From NCBI GenBank assembly GCA_021234535.1, contig CM037849.1, forward strand, positions 12,629,526 to 12,693,525: DNA of 64,000 bases. Reading direction: 5' to 3'. The notes beneath the pieces were generated by a model. That model worked only from the letters and a program-made list of their open reading frames with translations. It was not told where the DNA came from and searched no databases. The DNA comes from Stichopus chloronotus (lineage: Eukaryota; Echinodermata; Holothuroidea; Aspidochirotida; Stichopodidae). A program made the position numbers and the translations under genes. How positions within the stretch are numbered: position 1 is the first letter of the stretch; the number at the start of each line of letters is the position of its first letter. Positions 1 through 10,511 of the stretch are shown here, piece by piece.

Positions 1-196
1 TTTCGATTGGGGAGTACCATTTTATCTTCACAGGTAGTAAGTGAGAGTTAGTGGTGGCTTCCACAGCAAATTCATCTGTGTTTCATCACTTTTTACCTGA
101 TAAATCTACGTGCATGTCTCAGTCAAAAACTTTGTACAAGTGTAGATAATCTGTTACCATGACAACCAAATTGTCCTTTATCTGCCTCGTCTCCAG

Positions 197-622
197 TTAC
201 CTGTCCAGAGGACATGGTAGTCTATCGTGAGTCCTGCTTTCGTCTGGTGACAGACGGGAGGGATTATGCTGGTGCAATCGAGGAATGCCGGACTCTGACC
301 AATGGCAGTGGATACCTGGCCAGATTCCAGACCTACGACGAACTGGAATTCAACAGCCACAGGAATGAGGAACAAGGACTGAGCCGTAGAGACAGAGTTT
401 TTGTCGACATGTCCTACAACTCGAGTGGTATCTTCTACGAGAATGGGACCAAGCAGGTCAACCTGTCCGCCTGGGGGGACGCCGGCCCTTGGGCCAATGG
501 TTACCCATCTCAGTCTATGGAACCCTGCATGGCGCTGGTGTTCGACAAACATCAGTGGCGTTGGCTGATGTCTGACGTCTCCTGCACTGATACCGCTAGC
601 TACATCTGTGAAATTTCAAGAT
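197..622 (+). CDS. Exon 1: C-type lectin domain 1 (complete, single exon)
   Basis: A whole CTLD of 142 codons, phase 1 at both ends. It starts TCPEDMVVYRESCFRL, has the long-loop core with SAWGDAGPWANGYP, and ends with the disulfide pair in WLMSDVSCTDTASYICEI. The calcium and sugar motifs EPN/QPD and WND are absent (WLMSD stands where WND would be), so classical calcium-dependent sugar binding is doubtful. Several N-glycosylation sequons (NGS, NSS, NGT, NLS) are present. Acceptor ctccag, donor gtgagt. The 196 bases before it look intronic and show no signal peptide or further exon, so the true start of the gene lies outside. Next intron (477 bp): nothing recognised. Confidence 0.9.
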
Positions 623-1099
623 GTGAGTGATTTACACTTTTAATTTTTCTGCTCGTAAGAAAAGAGACCATCATTTGCAAGTAATTTGTCAATATTTTAG
701 CAGATTCAGTATGCAGTGAACTGCCTTTCTGTGACTTTAGCAAACAGTGTATTTGCTTTTCTTTTGTCTTTGTTAAGGATATCAGTAAAGTTCTGGCATG
801 TATTGTCATGCCATGTGTTACACTGTTTTGTTCACAGCTAAGTTGAACACTGATTAGTGCTCTTGTCAAATGGGTCAGTACATCCTTCAATTTCTTAAGA
901 GAAAAAGCCTTCTTAATACTCATTCAACTTCCTTCAGCACCATTGAACGTTGCCTTTCGTTTCAAACAGTCTATCTATTTGAAGCTGGAGGAACCAACAA
1001 TAAAAAAGGGAAACAGGGTATCAAGGTGTGCACATTGTCCACAGATTGTAACATGGACGATACATTTCATTCATTAACCAAAATTTGTTCACTTCAAAG

Positions 1100-1270
1100 C
1101 TCCTGGAAGCTGGGGTTCTTGGAGCGGATGGACCCAGTGTGGGCCAGACTGCGAGAACGGCACCCAGACTCGATACAGAGCCTGCGACGACCCACCGCCA
1201 TACCTAGGGGGTGAAGAATGCCCTGGAAATGCCAATCAAACGAGGAACTGCTCCTTCCTCTGTTCAAAGG
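1100..1270 (+). CDS. Exon 2: thrombospondin type 1 repeat 1
   Basis: 57 codons, phase 1-1. The motif order is that of a TSP1 repeat: GSWGSWSGWTQCGPDC, a basic stretch TQTRYRAC, then YLGGEECPG and a final Cys pair NCSFLC. The tryptophan ladder W-x-x-W-x-x-W is the usual C-mannosylation and Arg-stacking site of this family. The CSxTCG signature for O-fucose is changed to CGPDC. Donor gtaagt is consensus. Next intron (408 bp): nothing recognised. Confidence 0.85.
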
Positions 1271-1678
1271 GTAAGTGTTGCACCAGCCAATTATAAGTGG
1301 TATCTTATTTGCTTTCATCTGTCTTGTGAGTTCCAAGGTTGGAAGGATGATGTTGATAAAGGGATTTGTTATCACTGTTATTACTGATTATAGCTGTTTG
1401 TTCCCTGTAGTAATGTAAGGGGAAGTGATGTGATGAAATATGTAATAAAAACATTGTATTGAATTAATCAAATTGAAATCTACAAAACCCAGCAGTGCCA
1501 GATCCATACAGCTTGCATGTTTTTTTTGTACTTATTCAATGGGACCATGGGTATCTATGCAGGGGGCTTTCCTTTTCAAAAGATTTTACAAACCCCCATA
1601 ATCTTTTCAAAAGGAACCATTTCTGTTCATCATATTTGTCCTGCAATCACATATTTGCATCTCTCTGTTTTTGCCCAG

Positions 1679-2105
1679 TCCTCTGCCCTGATGGCTTTGA
1701 GGTCTTCTATGACAGCTGCTACAAGCACGTGGAAGGACCAGAAACGAGAGCAAGTGCCAACGAGACCTGCCTCACGGTCACCAACGGCACTGGCCACCTG
1801 ACCTACATCAGCAGCCACGAAGAACAGCATTCAGTGAGCTGGCTTATAGAAAACTCGGGCACTGCCCGAGACCAGGTGGTCTGTGTCGGGTTGGACTACT
1901 TGGGTAACACCCTCAGGTACCTGGAAAGCGAGAACGGACCTGCAGCTGCAGATTGGGGAGGGGAGGACCAATGGGCCAGAGGCTACCCTGTGAACGGAGG
2001 GGACTTCGTGCATCGGCATGGCCTACGACGCCAGGTCCTTCGAATGGAAGTTCGCAGACGTGGCATGTGACGAAAGCACCAGTTTTGTCTGTGAAATAAC
2101 GCAAA
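1679..2105 (+). CDS. Exon 3: C-type lectin domain 2, with a one-base frameshift
   Basis: Clear sister of the first CTLD: opens VLCPDGFEVFYDSCYKH, then NETCLTVTNGTGHLTYISS, and the GYP core. After GYPVNGG the frame moves by one base; the end, CIGMAYDARSFEWKFADVAC and SFVCEITQ, is in another frame. The exon is 427 bases long, one more than a phase 1-1 exon allows. The likely surplus base is one G of the GGGG run at 1999-2002, since removing it gives the same six-residue spacing GYP-x6-C as in exon 1. As given, the frame stops at 2068-2070. EPN/QPD and WND are absent. The next intron (1,069 bp) carries a MITE. Confidence 0.85.
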
Positions 2106-2198
2106 GTGAGTTTATGACGTCTACACTGCACATTGTGATCACATGTGACTTAAGTGACTTTTAATTCAACATTTCCAGTATTGGTTTGCATGCATTTA

Positions 2199-2545
2199 AG
2201 GGAAATAGGGCGTTTGTTATAAAGAAGACATCCATATTTTTGAAAGCAATGTTTGTGGATGCAGAATGATAGATTATTCAAAATAAGGAAGGACAGTAGC
2301 CTTCTTTTCAAGAAATAAGCACCTCACAGATAGAAATTCACTTATATGTTGCTCAACACTAATTTGTTCAGCCAAACTTTTCAAAATTCAAATAATGCAT
2401 CTTCCATTACTCATCACATGCATAATGTTTTGAGGAGATGAAGCTTTGGTAGATGTTTATTGATAAGATTGAATGGTTTAACAATGATTACCGCTGTTTT
2501 CTTTTGTATGTCATGTTAGGTGTATTCGAAACGCCCTATTTCCCT
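2199..2545. mobile_element. MITE with 17-bp terminal inverted repeats and TTA target duplication (PIF/Harbinger-like)
   Basis: The left end AGGGAAATAGGGCGTTT and the right end AAACGCCCTATTTCCCT are perfect inverted copies of 17 bases. The 347-bp element is flanked by TTA on each side (2196-2198 and 2546-2548). A 3-bp TTA/TAA target duplication is the mark of PIF/Harbinger transposons; with no coding capacity this is a non-autonomous copy. It lies in the intron after exon 3. Confidence 0.8.
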
Positions 2546-3174
2546 TTAAGTACCATTAGACATGGTGTAGAAGTAATAATGTATTAGAGGCGTTATGAGC
2601 GTGTTCTTCCATCTCCCCCCACCTTGTTCAGCGACTCATCCTGGAGGGGGATCTCCCACTCCTGGTGTTCATCTTAAGGTTAAAATGAAGATTTATTGAT
2701 ATGTGCATTGTGCTTTAGCTCTGCTTTTTCATTTATTAATCATAGGTGTCTTATTCCTCTGGCTATAAATTCAAACTTTTTTGTGTAAATTCCAGCAGGT
2801 ACTTCAGACCAATTGGTCAGAATAGAATTATTGTTGCTATGGTGATGTCCACTTAAAACCTGATTGACAGATATCTCTCTGACAGCACATTCTGGACTTT
2901 TAGGTTATAAATATATATTATAAGTTTGATTAGCTAAAATGGTGCGAATGGATCACAGATTCCTGTCGCCACGTTGCACACTGTCCTCTTTTCAATCTCT
3001 TTGATTTGTCCTTTTTTTTTGTTATTTCATTATTTGGTAAAAATGCTGATTATTTATGATATTAATTTTGTTTTTATGATATAAAATTGAACATAGTGGG
3101 AACTACATGAAAAAATGTTTCCACTATTTGCAAGAGACACAATCCCAAATGCTTCGCTTCCTTTTTGTCCACAG

Positions 3175-3345
3175 CTGATGGCAACTGGGGCCCTTGGGGT
3201 CCATGGAGTTCATGCTCTGTGACCTGCTCCGAGGGACTTCAGCAACGTCAGCGGTCCTGCAATGATCCTGCTCCAATATTGGATGGCGCCCCCTGCCCTG
3301 GCAACGATTCTGATGTCAGGGTTTGCAGTGACCCATGTCCAATAG
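3175..3345 (+). CDS. Exon 4: thrombospondin type 1 repeat 2
   Basis: 57 codons, phase 1-1. Typical TSP1: DGNWGPWGPWSSCSVTC, QQRQRSC, LDGAPCPG and a closing Cys pair CSDPCP. The full W-x-x-W-x-x-W ladder and CSVTC (O-fucose type) are kept. Acceptor is tttgtccacag and donor gtaatt. Next intron (486 bp): nothing recognised. Confidence 0.9.
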
Positions 3346-3831
3346 GTAATTAAGTCTCTCGTGGTGGTACCCTTTATTTATCTATAGCAGTGGTTCTTAA
3401 CATTTTCATCCCTTGCAAAGATGATCTCTCTCTCTGTCCGAGCGCTTCGAGAAACCAAAATTCCGTAAATGTGATCTGCCATCGTATGGAGATTTTTCAC
3501 AATTCATCCCTTTATTTTTGAAAAATTTGGTGGAGGGACTGGGAAGGGGATGTGAAGATCTATGTCAGACCTGACTTTTGTCTTGACCCTCCTCTGTTTG
3601 ATAATTTTGCTGCATTGCAATTGTATGCATTTGTTTATTTCATTAATTTTATTTCCACTTATTTATGTCATTTTCATTTATCAAGAATTTGCCAAGATGT
3701 TGAGGCATTTCTCCTGAAACAGTTTCATTGTTCTGCTGAGGTACTCCTTAGCAAACAGTAATTCTAATTTATCAAGACCTAGCTGCCAAGAGTATGGAAA
3801 ATTCACTAGGGTTGCATTCTTAACTTTGCAG

Positions 3832-4273
3832 TCAATTGCAGTGACGGCTACCACACTCGCTATGACAGCTGCTACCTCTTTGGTCCGGCCAATCAGAGTC
3901 AGATGCAGAGCTTCTCGGAAGCCAATGAGACCTGCTACCTGGAGACCAACGGGACAGGTCACCTTGCCTTCATTTCGGATTGGGCAGAGCTGCAAGCCGT
4001 CAACTGGAGGCTGATACTGAACAACTTCCTAGAAACAGTTTGGCTCTACATCGGACACGTAGCCAGCGAACCTGTCCTTCGTGGACGGCAGCGGATCAGC
4101 GAACCTGACGACGTGGAACGGCACCAATGGCCCGTGGGGAGGTCCGTTCCCCATGTTCGACGACCCAGCCGCGACCTGCGTTGCCCTGAGGTACAGTCCG
4201 AGAAAGTGGGAATGGCTCATGGCCAACACCAACTGCGATAGCACCATGTCGTACATCTGTGAGATCACGCAAA
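3832..4273 (+). CDS. Exon 5: C-type lectin domain 3, with a one-base frameshift
   Basis: Third CTLD of the left-end series: VNCSDGYHTRYDSCYLFG, then NETCYLETNGTGHLAFISD. Up to VWLYIGHVASEP it reads in one frame; from SFVDGSGSANLTTWNGTNGP to TCVALRYSPRKWEWLMANTN and MSYICEITQ it reads in another. The exon is 442 bases (3n+1), so one base is in excess somewhere between about 4060 and 4078; there is no homopolymer there to blame. Without correction the first frame ends at 4239-4241. WND is again missing. Next intron (666 bp): a TCTA-type microsatellite near 4661-4690, otherwise nothing. Confidence 0.85.
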
Positions 4274-4660
4274 GTGAGTATCGTGGTGAACAGAAATAGT
4301 CAAAATGGTGATTTGGAAAGTATAAAGCTTTCAATGGCGTCACGGCTCAAATTGTAACATAGCTGAATGTCTTCGATGTACTAATGTTTTATAGTTTGTA
4401 ATGTGTAGCAATGATAAGTGTCCTCCTTTGCATCTGCTTCCATAAAAGAAGACACAGTGAAGAGGGCCTGCACTGCTTCGTTTATGCTCTATCTCTGTGT
4501 TCCACGGGGGTTTCAAGGAGGGGCGATCCACCTCGAGTGAAAAGTGCCGCCCCATGCAATAGCCATTCAGCGGAACAGAAACCCACACCAGTGCAAAAGT
4601 CAAACCCTTTCGTAGCAATCCGCTGGCCATCCCCCCCTTCTCTTGAATATCTATGGAGAA

Positions 4661-4690
4661 ATCTATCTATCTGTCTATCTGTCTATCTAT
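4661..4690. repeat. (TCTA/TCTG)n microsatellite
   Basis: About seven TCTA/TCTG units in the intron after exon 5. Confidence 0.9.
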
Positions 4691-4939
4691 ATGACTGTTG
4701 AAATGTAAATCAAGTGTCACAACCTCTGCAATGTTTCTCTCTGTTTCTACGATCACATTTCACAGTTTTTTTTTCACGATGTGACAGTGTGCAGCTGGAA
4801 TTCTATGTGGTCCTTATTAATTTCTCTACAAGCAGTCAGAAACCCTTTAAAGAGCATGTTTGGAACACATTTTCCTGAACAGGGTAAACCCTGAATCATT
4901 ATGACAAGCATTTACTCTATTTCACTGAATTTTCTGCAG

Positions 4940-5122
4940 CTGATGGAAACTGGGCGAGCTGGACGCCGTGGTCACAGTGCACCATATCTTGTGACATCGC
5001 ACCCGACATGGGCACCCAGCTGAGGAATCGAAGCTGCACCAACCCTGCACCCATCTTGGGAGGGGCATACTGTCCGGGGAACAGCACCGAGGTGCAGGCG
5101 TGCGGAGACCAGTGCCCTCCAG
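4940..5122 (+). CDS. Exon 6: thrombospondin type 1 repeat 3
   Basis: 61 codons, phase 1-1. DGNWASWTPWSQCTISCD, GTQLRNRSC, LGGAYCPG and the closing pair CGDQCP fit TSP1. Four extra residues (IAPDM) sit between the second Cys and the basic strand compared with exon 4. Acceptor tttctgcag, donor gtgagc. Next intron (797 bp): nothing recognised. Confidence 0.9.
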
Positions 5123-5919
5123 GTGAGCTATCTGTTTGTCCCACGTAAAGTTGGTCTTCGTGTATCTCACACACAGACAGGAAAACCCAACCTTATCTGT
5201 GACTCTCCCCATCTTCATCATGGAGTATGCAAGGTGGATGATGCAGTGATCGATGCCTGTGATAATGTGTACATGTTCTGGGACATTGTAGAGAACCTGT
5301 CTTCACAGTATGAGCTTCTAGCACAGCTGTTTTATTACTGCTTCATTTCACGTTTCCATTCACGATATGAAATCTGTGAGTGCGCTTCATCAGATGCATT
5401 CCAAAAAAGAGAACGATAAAATTTGCCCGGATCTGAACTGAATGCAGGAGCATTTGCCTGGAATAAGTAATTGATGTTCCCATCCGGAATCAGACCCTCC
5501 CTCCCTGTTTCTTGCACAATTGGAATACAGAGGCGATAGGTTGATTAAATGCAACACAGGATCGATATTAAGTTTTTGTAATTATTGGATTGTGTATAGT
5601 ATTTGACACATTGGTTATTTTTATTGTTTTGCGAGAAGATCTGACAGTAAAACATCGTAACAGTTGCAGTCCTGTAGTCAGGGGGACACTCTGACTGTAT
5701 TCAATGCGCATGTAGAAGCTGCAGAGATTAATAGAGGAAGCTATTAATTTAAATAAGACCAAACCTCCAAGGTTTCTCTTTTGTTGTCGACTGTACACAT
5801 ATATATGAAGGATACACAAGAGGGTACAGTAGTAAATTTTCACTTTGTTTTAGTTCACCATACGTACTGTAGGACGTATTATTACATGACACACTCTTGT
5901 TCACTCTTGACATCGATAG

Positions 5920-6127
5920 TCCACGGCAACTACACGGAGTGGGAATATGGTGAGTGCAGCGTATCTTGCTACTCCTGGGACTCGAATGGGACGAGGTACG
6001 GCGGTCTGGTGAACAGGACTCGCAACTGCACCAATCCGGCACCTCGTTTCTATGGCAACTGACTGCGTGGGCGAACCGTGGGAGATCGTCAGCTGCGGAA
6101 CGGAAGACGGCAACGACTGTCCTCCGA
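5920..6127 (+). CDS. Exon 7: thrombospondin type 1 repeat 4, with a one-base frameshift
   Basis: Longer TSP1 variant: VHGNYTEWEYGECSVSC, then NRTRNCTNPAPRFYGN, after which the frame breaks in GGCAACTGACTGC. Dropping the T at 6060 gives N-D-C-V-G-E-P-W and a normal end SCGTEDGNDCPP. The exon is 208 bases (3n+1) and as given stops at 6060-6062. It is the third coding block in this 4.4-kb stretch with exactly one surplus base. The next intron (1,200 bp) has a 40-bp direct duplication and a CCACC-rich tract. Confidence 0.8.
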
Positions 6128-6663
6128 GTGAGTGCGCTCATTTGAATAAACCAAACTATTCTGCACGTAATGTTGCATGATGGTTTTCATCTGCTGAAAT
6201 TTGCTCCTCTGTTTATCTTTCTGCTCTCTGAGTTTCTATGAAACTTGGCAAATATCTGTAATTCCTTCATTTGACATCCCCAACAAATGACATGTAGCAA
6301 AGGCTAATCTGTCAAATCAAGTTTTGACTCACCCCTGGTTTATAATGAACACCAGATCTTGAACTGTGTGTTCAATTTGTACTGCATGTTGTTTAATTAC
6401 TATAATGCCAAAATCTGCGGTAGTTTGAAATGGTTGAAGATGCAGTAATTTGAGAGGTTTAGTAATTGTTTTTGGCACCATCATTCCTTTCTTTTGTGGG
6501 ATGTGGATCTACTCGTTAAACTTGATTTCTTTCTGGACCACTTGCTTGATTTTTTTTGTTAACTACTTGCTATCTCTCTTTTCGCTGTTAATGTAAAAGA
6601 GAATCTAATCTCATCTTCATTGTATGTCTATTCAGGAAAGACAAAAATAACTGAAATGAAATT

Positions 6664-6969
6664 AGGTGAACCGCGTACCGTTCCAGAGAGCCGTCGCTGA
6701 AAATAGGAAATTGATGAAAACTCAAACTATAGAAACAAGAAGAGCATTAAGGAAACTTGAAAACCTTCAAAAATAACATTTGTAGAAGCTGATCTTTGAG
6801 TTTTAGTTGATTGCAGAGAATTCAAAAGAGAATCTGGTTTATATTTAACAGGGGAGTACCAGCCAGAGTGTGAGGCATGATTTCTTTGAACATCTGTAGA
6901 TATGTCATACAGAGATGGCTTTTCTTCAGGTAAACCACGTACCTTTTCCTGAGAGCAGTTGCTGAAAAA
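6664..6969. repeat. Diverged 40-bp direct duplication
   Basis: AGGTGAACCGCGTACC... at 6664-6704 and AGGTAAACCACGTACC... at 6928-6969 share the further words GAGAGC and GCTGAAAA in order. About 260 bases apart; origin unknown. Confidence 0.5.
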
Positions 6970-7108
6970 AAGAGGTTTTCTTCTTTCCAGGCTTTTTCTT
7001 TTTTCATTGAAACCTTGTTACCAAGTTTGAGATTGAGAGGAAAGTTACCAAGACAGGCGGGAAGTATAAGTAAAAAAAAAAGGTTGAAATTGTCCTCTTT
7101 CACCCCCA

Positions 7109-7160
7109 ACCCTCCACCACCCTCTCCCCTCCACCTTCCACCACCCTCTCACCTCCACCC
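7109..7160. repeat. CCACC/CCCTC pyrimidine-rich tandem tract
   Basis: Two rounds of a CCACCACCCTCTC-CCTCCACC pattern. Simple-sequence tract in the intron before exon 8. Confidence 0.7.
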
Positions 7161-7327
7161 TAAGAAAACAATGGGTCGCTTTTCAATGGTTTGTCATGGC
7201 GACCATATTTATCTTTTGAGCACTTTCACAGCTGCTGTAGAGTTGCTTTGTAACCCATTTTGATTTGTTTCAGTTTTTTTCTGTCTATATTTGTTTTATT
7301 TATTTTACCATTTTTGTAACTTCGCAG

Positions 7328-7498
7328 TAAATGGCTCGTACAGCGGCTGGAGTAACTTTTCCGAATGCAGCACCACCTGCGGAGGAGGCATCAGAAACAG
7401 GACCAGAAAGTGCGACAGTCCCCCTCCGCAGCACGGAGGGGCCGACTGCGCAGAGCCGCCGGTGGAATACCAAAATTGCAGCACAGATCCCTGCCCAA
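7328..7498 (+). CDS. Exon 8: thrombospondin type 1 repeat 5
   Basis: 57 codons, phase 1-1, intact. NGSYSGWSNFSECSTTCGGG, then RNRTRKC, QHGGADC and the closing pair NCSTDPCP. CSTTCG is a full O-fucose consensus; the W ladder is reduced to one Trp (GWSNFSEC). Donor gtatgt. Next intron (1,298 bp): only a short G-rich run near 8645-8658. Confidence 0.9.
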
Positions 7499-8796
7499 GT
7501 ATGTGCATTGCTCAAAAAAATACTGCCTGATTCGTCATTTTGTAGAGTTTATTTGATATGCATTGTGTCAAGTATGAGATGTGTGAGCACTGTTGCTTTT
7601 CCTTTGTATGGAAGTTAAGCGAAGGATCGGTTTCAGATTTGTTATCAAGCAAAGGTGTCAGATACTGGTATACACTGGAAGATGTGGTGGCTAGAATAAA
7701 TGCACACTTGCGATAAAAGTGTCACTGATATACGCCTGGTAATTTCGACAGTTGGTACTGTGACGGAGGTTAGTCCTGGTGCGCGCCCCCGACGCCACGG
7801 TCGACTGGAATACCCAGTTTGGCCGTGGTTGATAAGAATAACCACATACACCACCATCAGTTTGTAATGCAAGCAGGATAGATGCATCCCTTTTTGGACT
7901 GGAGGAGAGTAGTAGAATAAAATAGGTACTGGCTGCCATTGGTGGTGACTAAGGGTAATCTGCAGCCAAACTGGTGGTAGCTAGCATTAAATTCAAACTT
8001 ACTATCAATTGTGAGACAATTTTCTACATGTTTTGACGGGTGGTTTGGTAGAATTATATTCATGTCTGCCACCATCAATACCGAGGTAGCAGGAAAATGC
8101 CTGCCTGTTGTGACAGGTCATAGCAACTAAAAGCATTGAAAAAAATCTTGAATTATGAGAACTCATTGTTTGCAATGAAATATTAGAAGCTATGTTTTTA
8201 ATTGACCTGTTGACCTTAAAAGTGAGGAAGACTTTTACAACCTGCAGATTGTTAACTACAAAGACAATGCGGTAAATTGTGCAATTACAGTGGGCCTATT
8301 TTAATGTTATTTAGGTAGAATTGTATACCCAGGCTGTGGCATATTTATTTATCTTTGTATGATTACATATGTGACAACCATCATACTTCCAACCTGGCAA
8401 AACTTTAGAGAGATCAGCAGCAGCAGTAAGGTTGTGGTTGTCATTTCATTTTCTGCTTTTTAATGGATGTGCACAGTAACTGCAGCACCGAAATGTCGCC
8501 ATGAGTTTGCTCTCAATCTGTGTGCATTTTCGTTGTCGCTGCCATCCCTTGTCTTTGCAATCCATGTGCACAAGAAAAACAAAACATAAAGTATGAAAGC
8601 CTTCACCAACCAATTTTTCAGATTTGAGGTAAATGGAGAACTGGTGGGGGGGGGTGGGGAAACTGTTGGTAGGACAGGGACTAGTTGCTGATCCAAGTTT
8701 GCAATATTATTGGCTGTTCACCCATTCATCACAAAAGAGAGTAACTATAGCATTTCTTTGTAATTTTGGGCACAACATTTCTCTCTCGTACCGCAG

Positions 8797-8970
8797 TCGA
8801 CGGTGGGTTGACGCCTTGGTCCAACTGGATGGAGTGCACCGTCTCCTGTGGAGGGGGGACGCAGTACAGGAATCGCAGCTGCACGAATCCATCCCCTGCC
8901 TACGGAGGTTTCAACTGCTCTGATCCAATGGAACAAGTCAGGAACTGCAGTGAGAACATCAAATGCCCCA
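8797..8970 (+). CDS. Exon 9: thrombospondin type 1 repeat 6
   Basis: 58 codons, phase 1-1. VDGGLTPWSNWMECTVSCGG, QYRNRSC, AYGGFNC and NCSENIKCP give the six-Cys TSP1 pattern. CTVSCG fits the O-fucose motif. Donor gtaagt. The next intron (957 bp) contains a copy of dispersed repeat R2. Confidence 0.9.
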
Positions 8971-9174
8971 GTAAGTTTCTTTCAAAGATCCACAGGTAGC
9001 CCGAGTTGGATGTCACCTTGAAGAATCATCTTTTACGGAAGGGCTGCTCATTTCTTCCGTGATAACAGAACTGAAATATTGTCGGATCAGATCTGGTTAA
9101 TGGATGAGATATTTGATTGGATTAGATTTGATTGTTTCATTGATTGATTGAACATTTTATTCAATGAATAAAGT

Positions 9175-9715
9175 TAAAAATATGATAATGTAGTGGTTGA
9201 CAGTCTTCAGTCAACGTAACTGACTAACTCTGTAAGTGTGCTTCTTTGAAAAAAACCAACAGGATGTGCAGAGTAATGAATATTCAGTTGACTGACTCAG
9301 TCGATCACCGACGCCATCATGAGATGATTGCTTTGTAGGTCATTATGTGAACTCAATGCTTACTTTCACTAAATTCAACTATTCCTGATACCGACCTCAA
9401 GGTACAACTTCAGCAGAGTGTTGGTGATACTGTTGCATAATAGGCGGGGTCTACATCCCGTAATAACGACCGTTAATTTACAAATAGGAATGTCGTGTTT
9501 TACCGTTTTCATGCCGTTTGTGTCGTTTTTGTGTTTATTTTCACTTTTGTCCTTTCTATAACATATTCTGTCCATAGGCAACCTATTGTGAATATTCTGC
9601 TTAATGGGCAACCTCGTGTGTACATTTAAAACTAAAGGAGACCTTTATTCCAAACATTATTCTATCCTTCTGTGTTTTCTGTGCACATGCAATCACTTTA
9701 ATAAGAAGAATGCTG
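9175..9715 (+). repeat. Dispersed repeat R2, copy 1
   Basis: Co-linear with 49005-49530. Shared words in order include ATAATGTAGTGG, GTGTGCTTCTTTGA, TGAATATTCAGTT, CGTTAATTT, CCTCG(T/A)GTGTACATTTAAAA and CACATGCAATCA. No clear terminal repeats or coding capacity seen. An intronic interspersed element of unknown class. Confidence 0.75.
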
Positions 9716-9927
9716 CCATATGCATGATTCCAAAAGTACGTCATTTGTCCTTAGTATGATGTCGTGTTGGTCTGTTTCATAGTTTTGCAGGAAAGCAATT
9801 AAGAACGTAAAACTTTTTAAACAGCCCACCAGTTCATCCCTCAGTTTTCCTAGATCGATAACGCCCACCGTTTTCTTCATAAAACTTACAAGTCAATTTG
9901 ACATTCGCCTTTTTTCATCGTCCATAG

Positions 9928-10101
9928 TTCACGGCAACTACACCGAGTGGACCTCCTGGAGCAACTGTTCCATCGAGTGCGGAGGTAACGGGACCACCTA
10001 CAGGACCAGGAACTGCTCGAATCCGACCCCGAGGTACAACGGAGATGACTGCCAGGGCCATGACGTAGAGTACGAGACGTGCGGCACCCATCCATGTCCC
10101 A
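9928..10101 (+). CDS. Exon 10: thrombospondin type 1 repeat 7
   Basis: 58 codons, phase 1-1. HGNYTEWTSWSNCSIECGG, TYRTRNC, RYNGDDC and TCGTHPCP. The start HGNYTEW is nearly the same as in exon 7, which suggests these two repeats are close paralogues and supports the corrected reading of exon 7. Next intron is only 230 bp. Confidence 0.9.
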
Positions 10102-10331
10102 GTAAGCTGAACTTGCAACTTTGAACCTCTTGGCCTCTCAGTTCATATTCCACTTTTCAGAGACAACAGAAAGACCGAATTTGGTGGTTCTGTGTTTACT
10201 GGCATGTAATCTGGTCAGTGGACAGAGAATTTGCTATCAGTAGATTTCCTTTTTTCTTCATTCCTTTTACATTCTTTATTGCTACGTTTTCTTCATCATG
10301 CAAAAATCGTTTTGGTCTGAATTCCGAACAG

Positions 10332-10511
10332 TTAACGGAGGGGTAGGAAGCTGGGGCTACTGGACTCCCTGCTCTGTCGACTGTGGCCACGATGGCGTTT
10401 CCTTCTGTTACCGGCCCTGCAACAACCCGACACCCGAACATGGAGGTGATGACTGTGATTTGGACAGCATGTATCTCAGGAGGACCTGTAGTGCTGCTGT
10501 CAACTGCTCAG
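10332..10511 (+). CDS. Exon 11: thrombospondin type 1 repeat 8
   Basis: 60 codons, phase 1-1. VNGGVGSWGYWTPCSVDCG, then FCYRPC in place of the usual R-x-R basic strand, EHGGDDC and TCSAAVNC. The extra Cys in SFCYRPC is unusual and would leave an odd number unless it pairs elsewhere. Next intron (2,044 bp): AT-rich with a T-run near 12292-12302; no exon or element recognised. Confidence 0.85.

Noticed and set aside
1679..6127. Programmed ribosomal frameshifting at the three 3n+1 exons
   Set aside because: The sites share no slippery sequence or common context and lie in different modules; sequence error or mutation is simpler.
5749..6141. 130-codon minus-strand frame opposite exon 7
   Set aside because: Reverse shadow of a TSP1 exon, with no similarity to any module.
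7840..8080. Palindromic-looking words (GTGGTT...AACCAC) in the intron after exon 8
   Set aside because: Too short and isolated to support a hairpin or mobile element.
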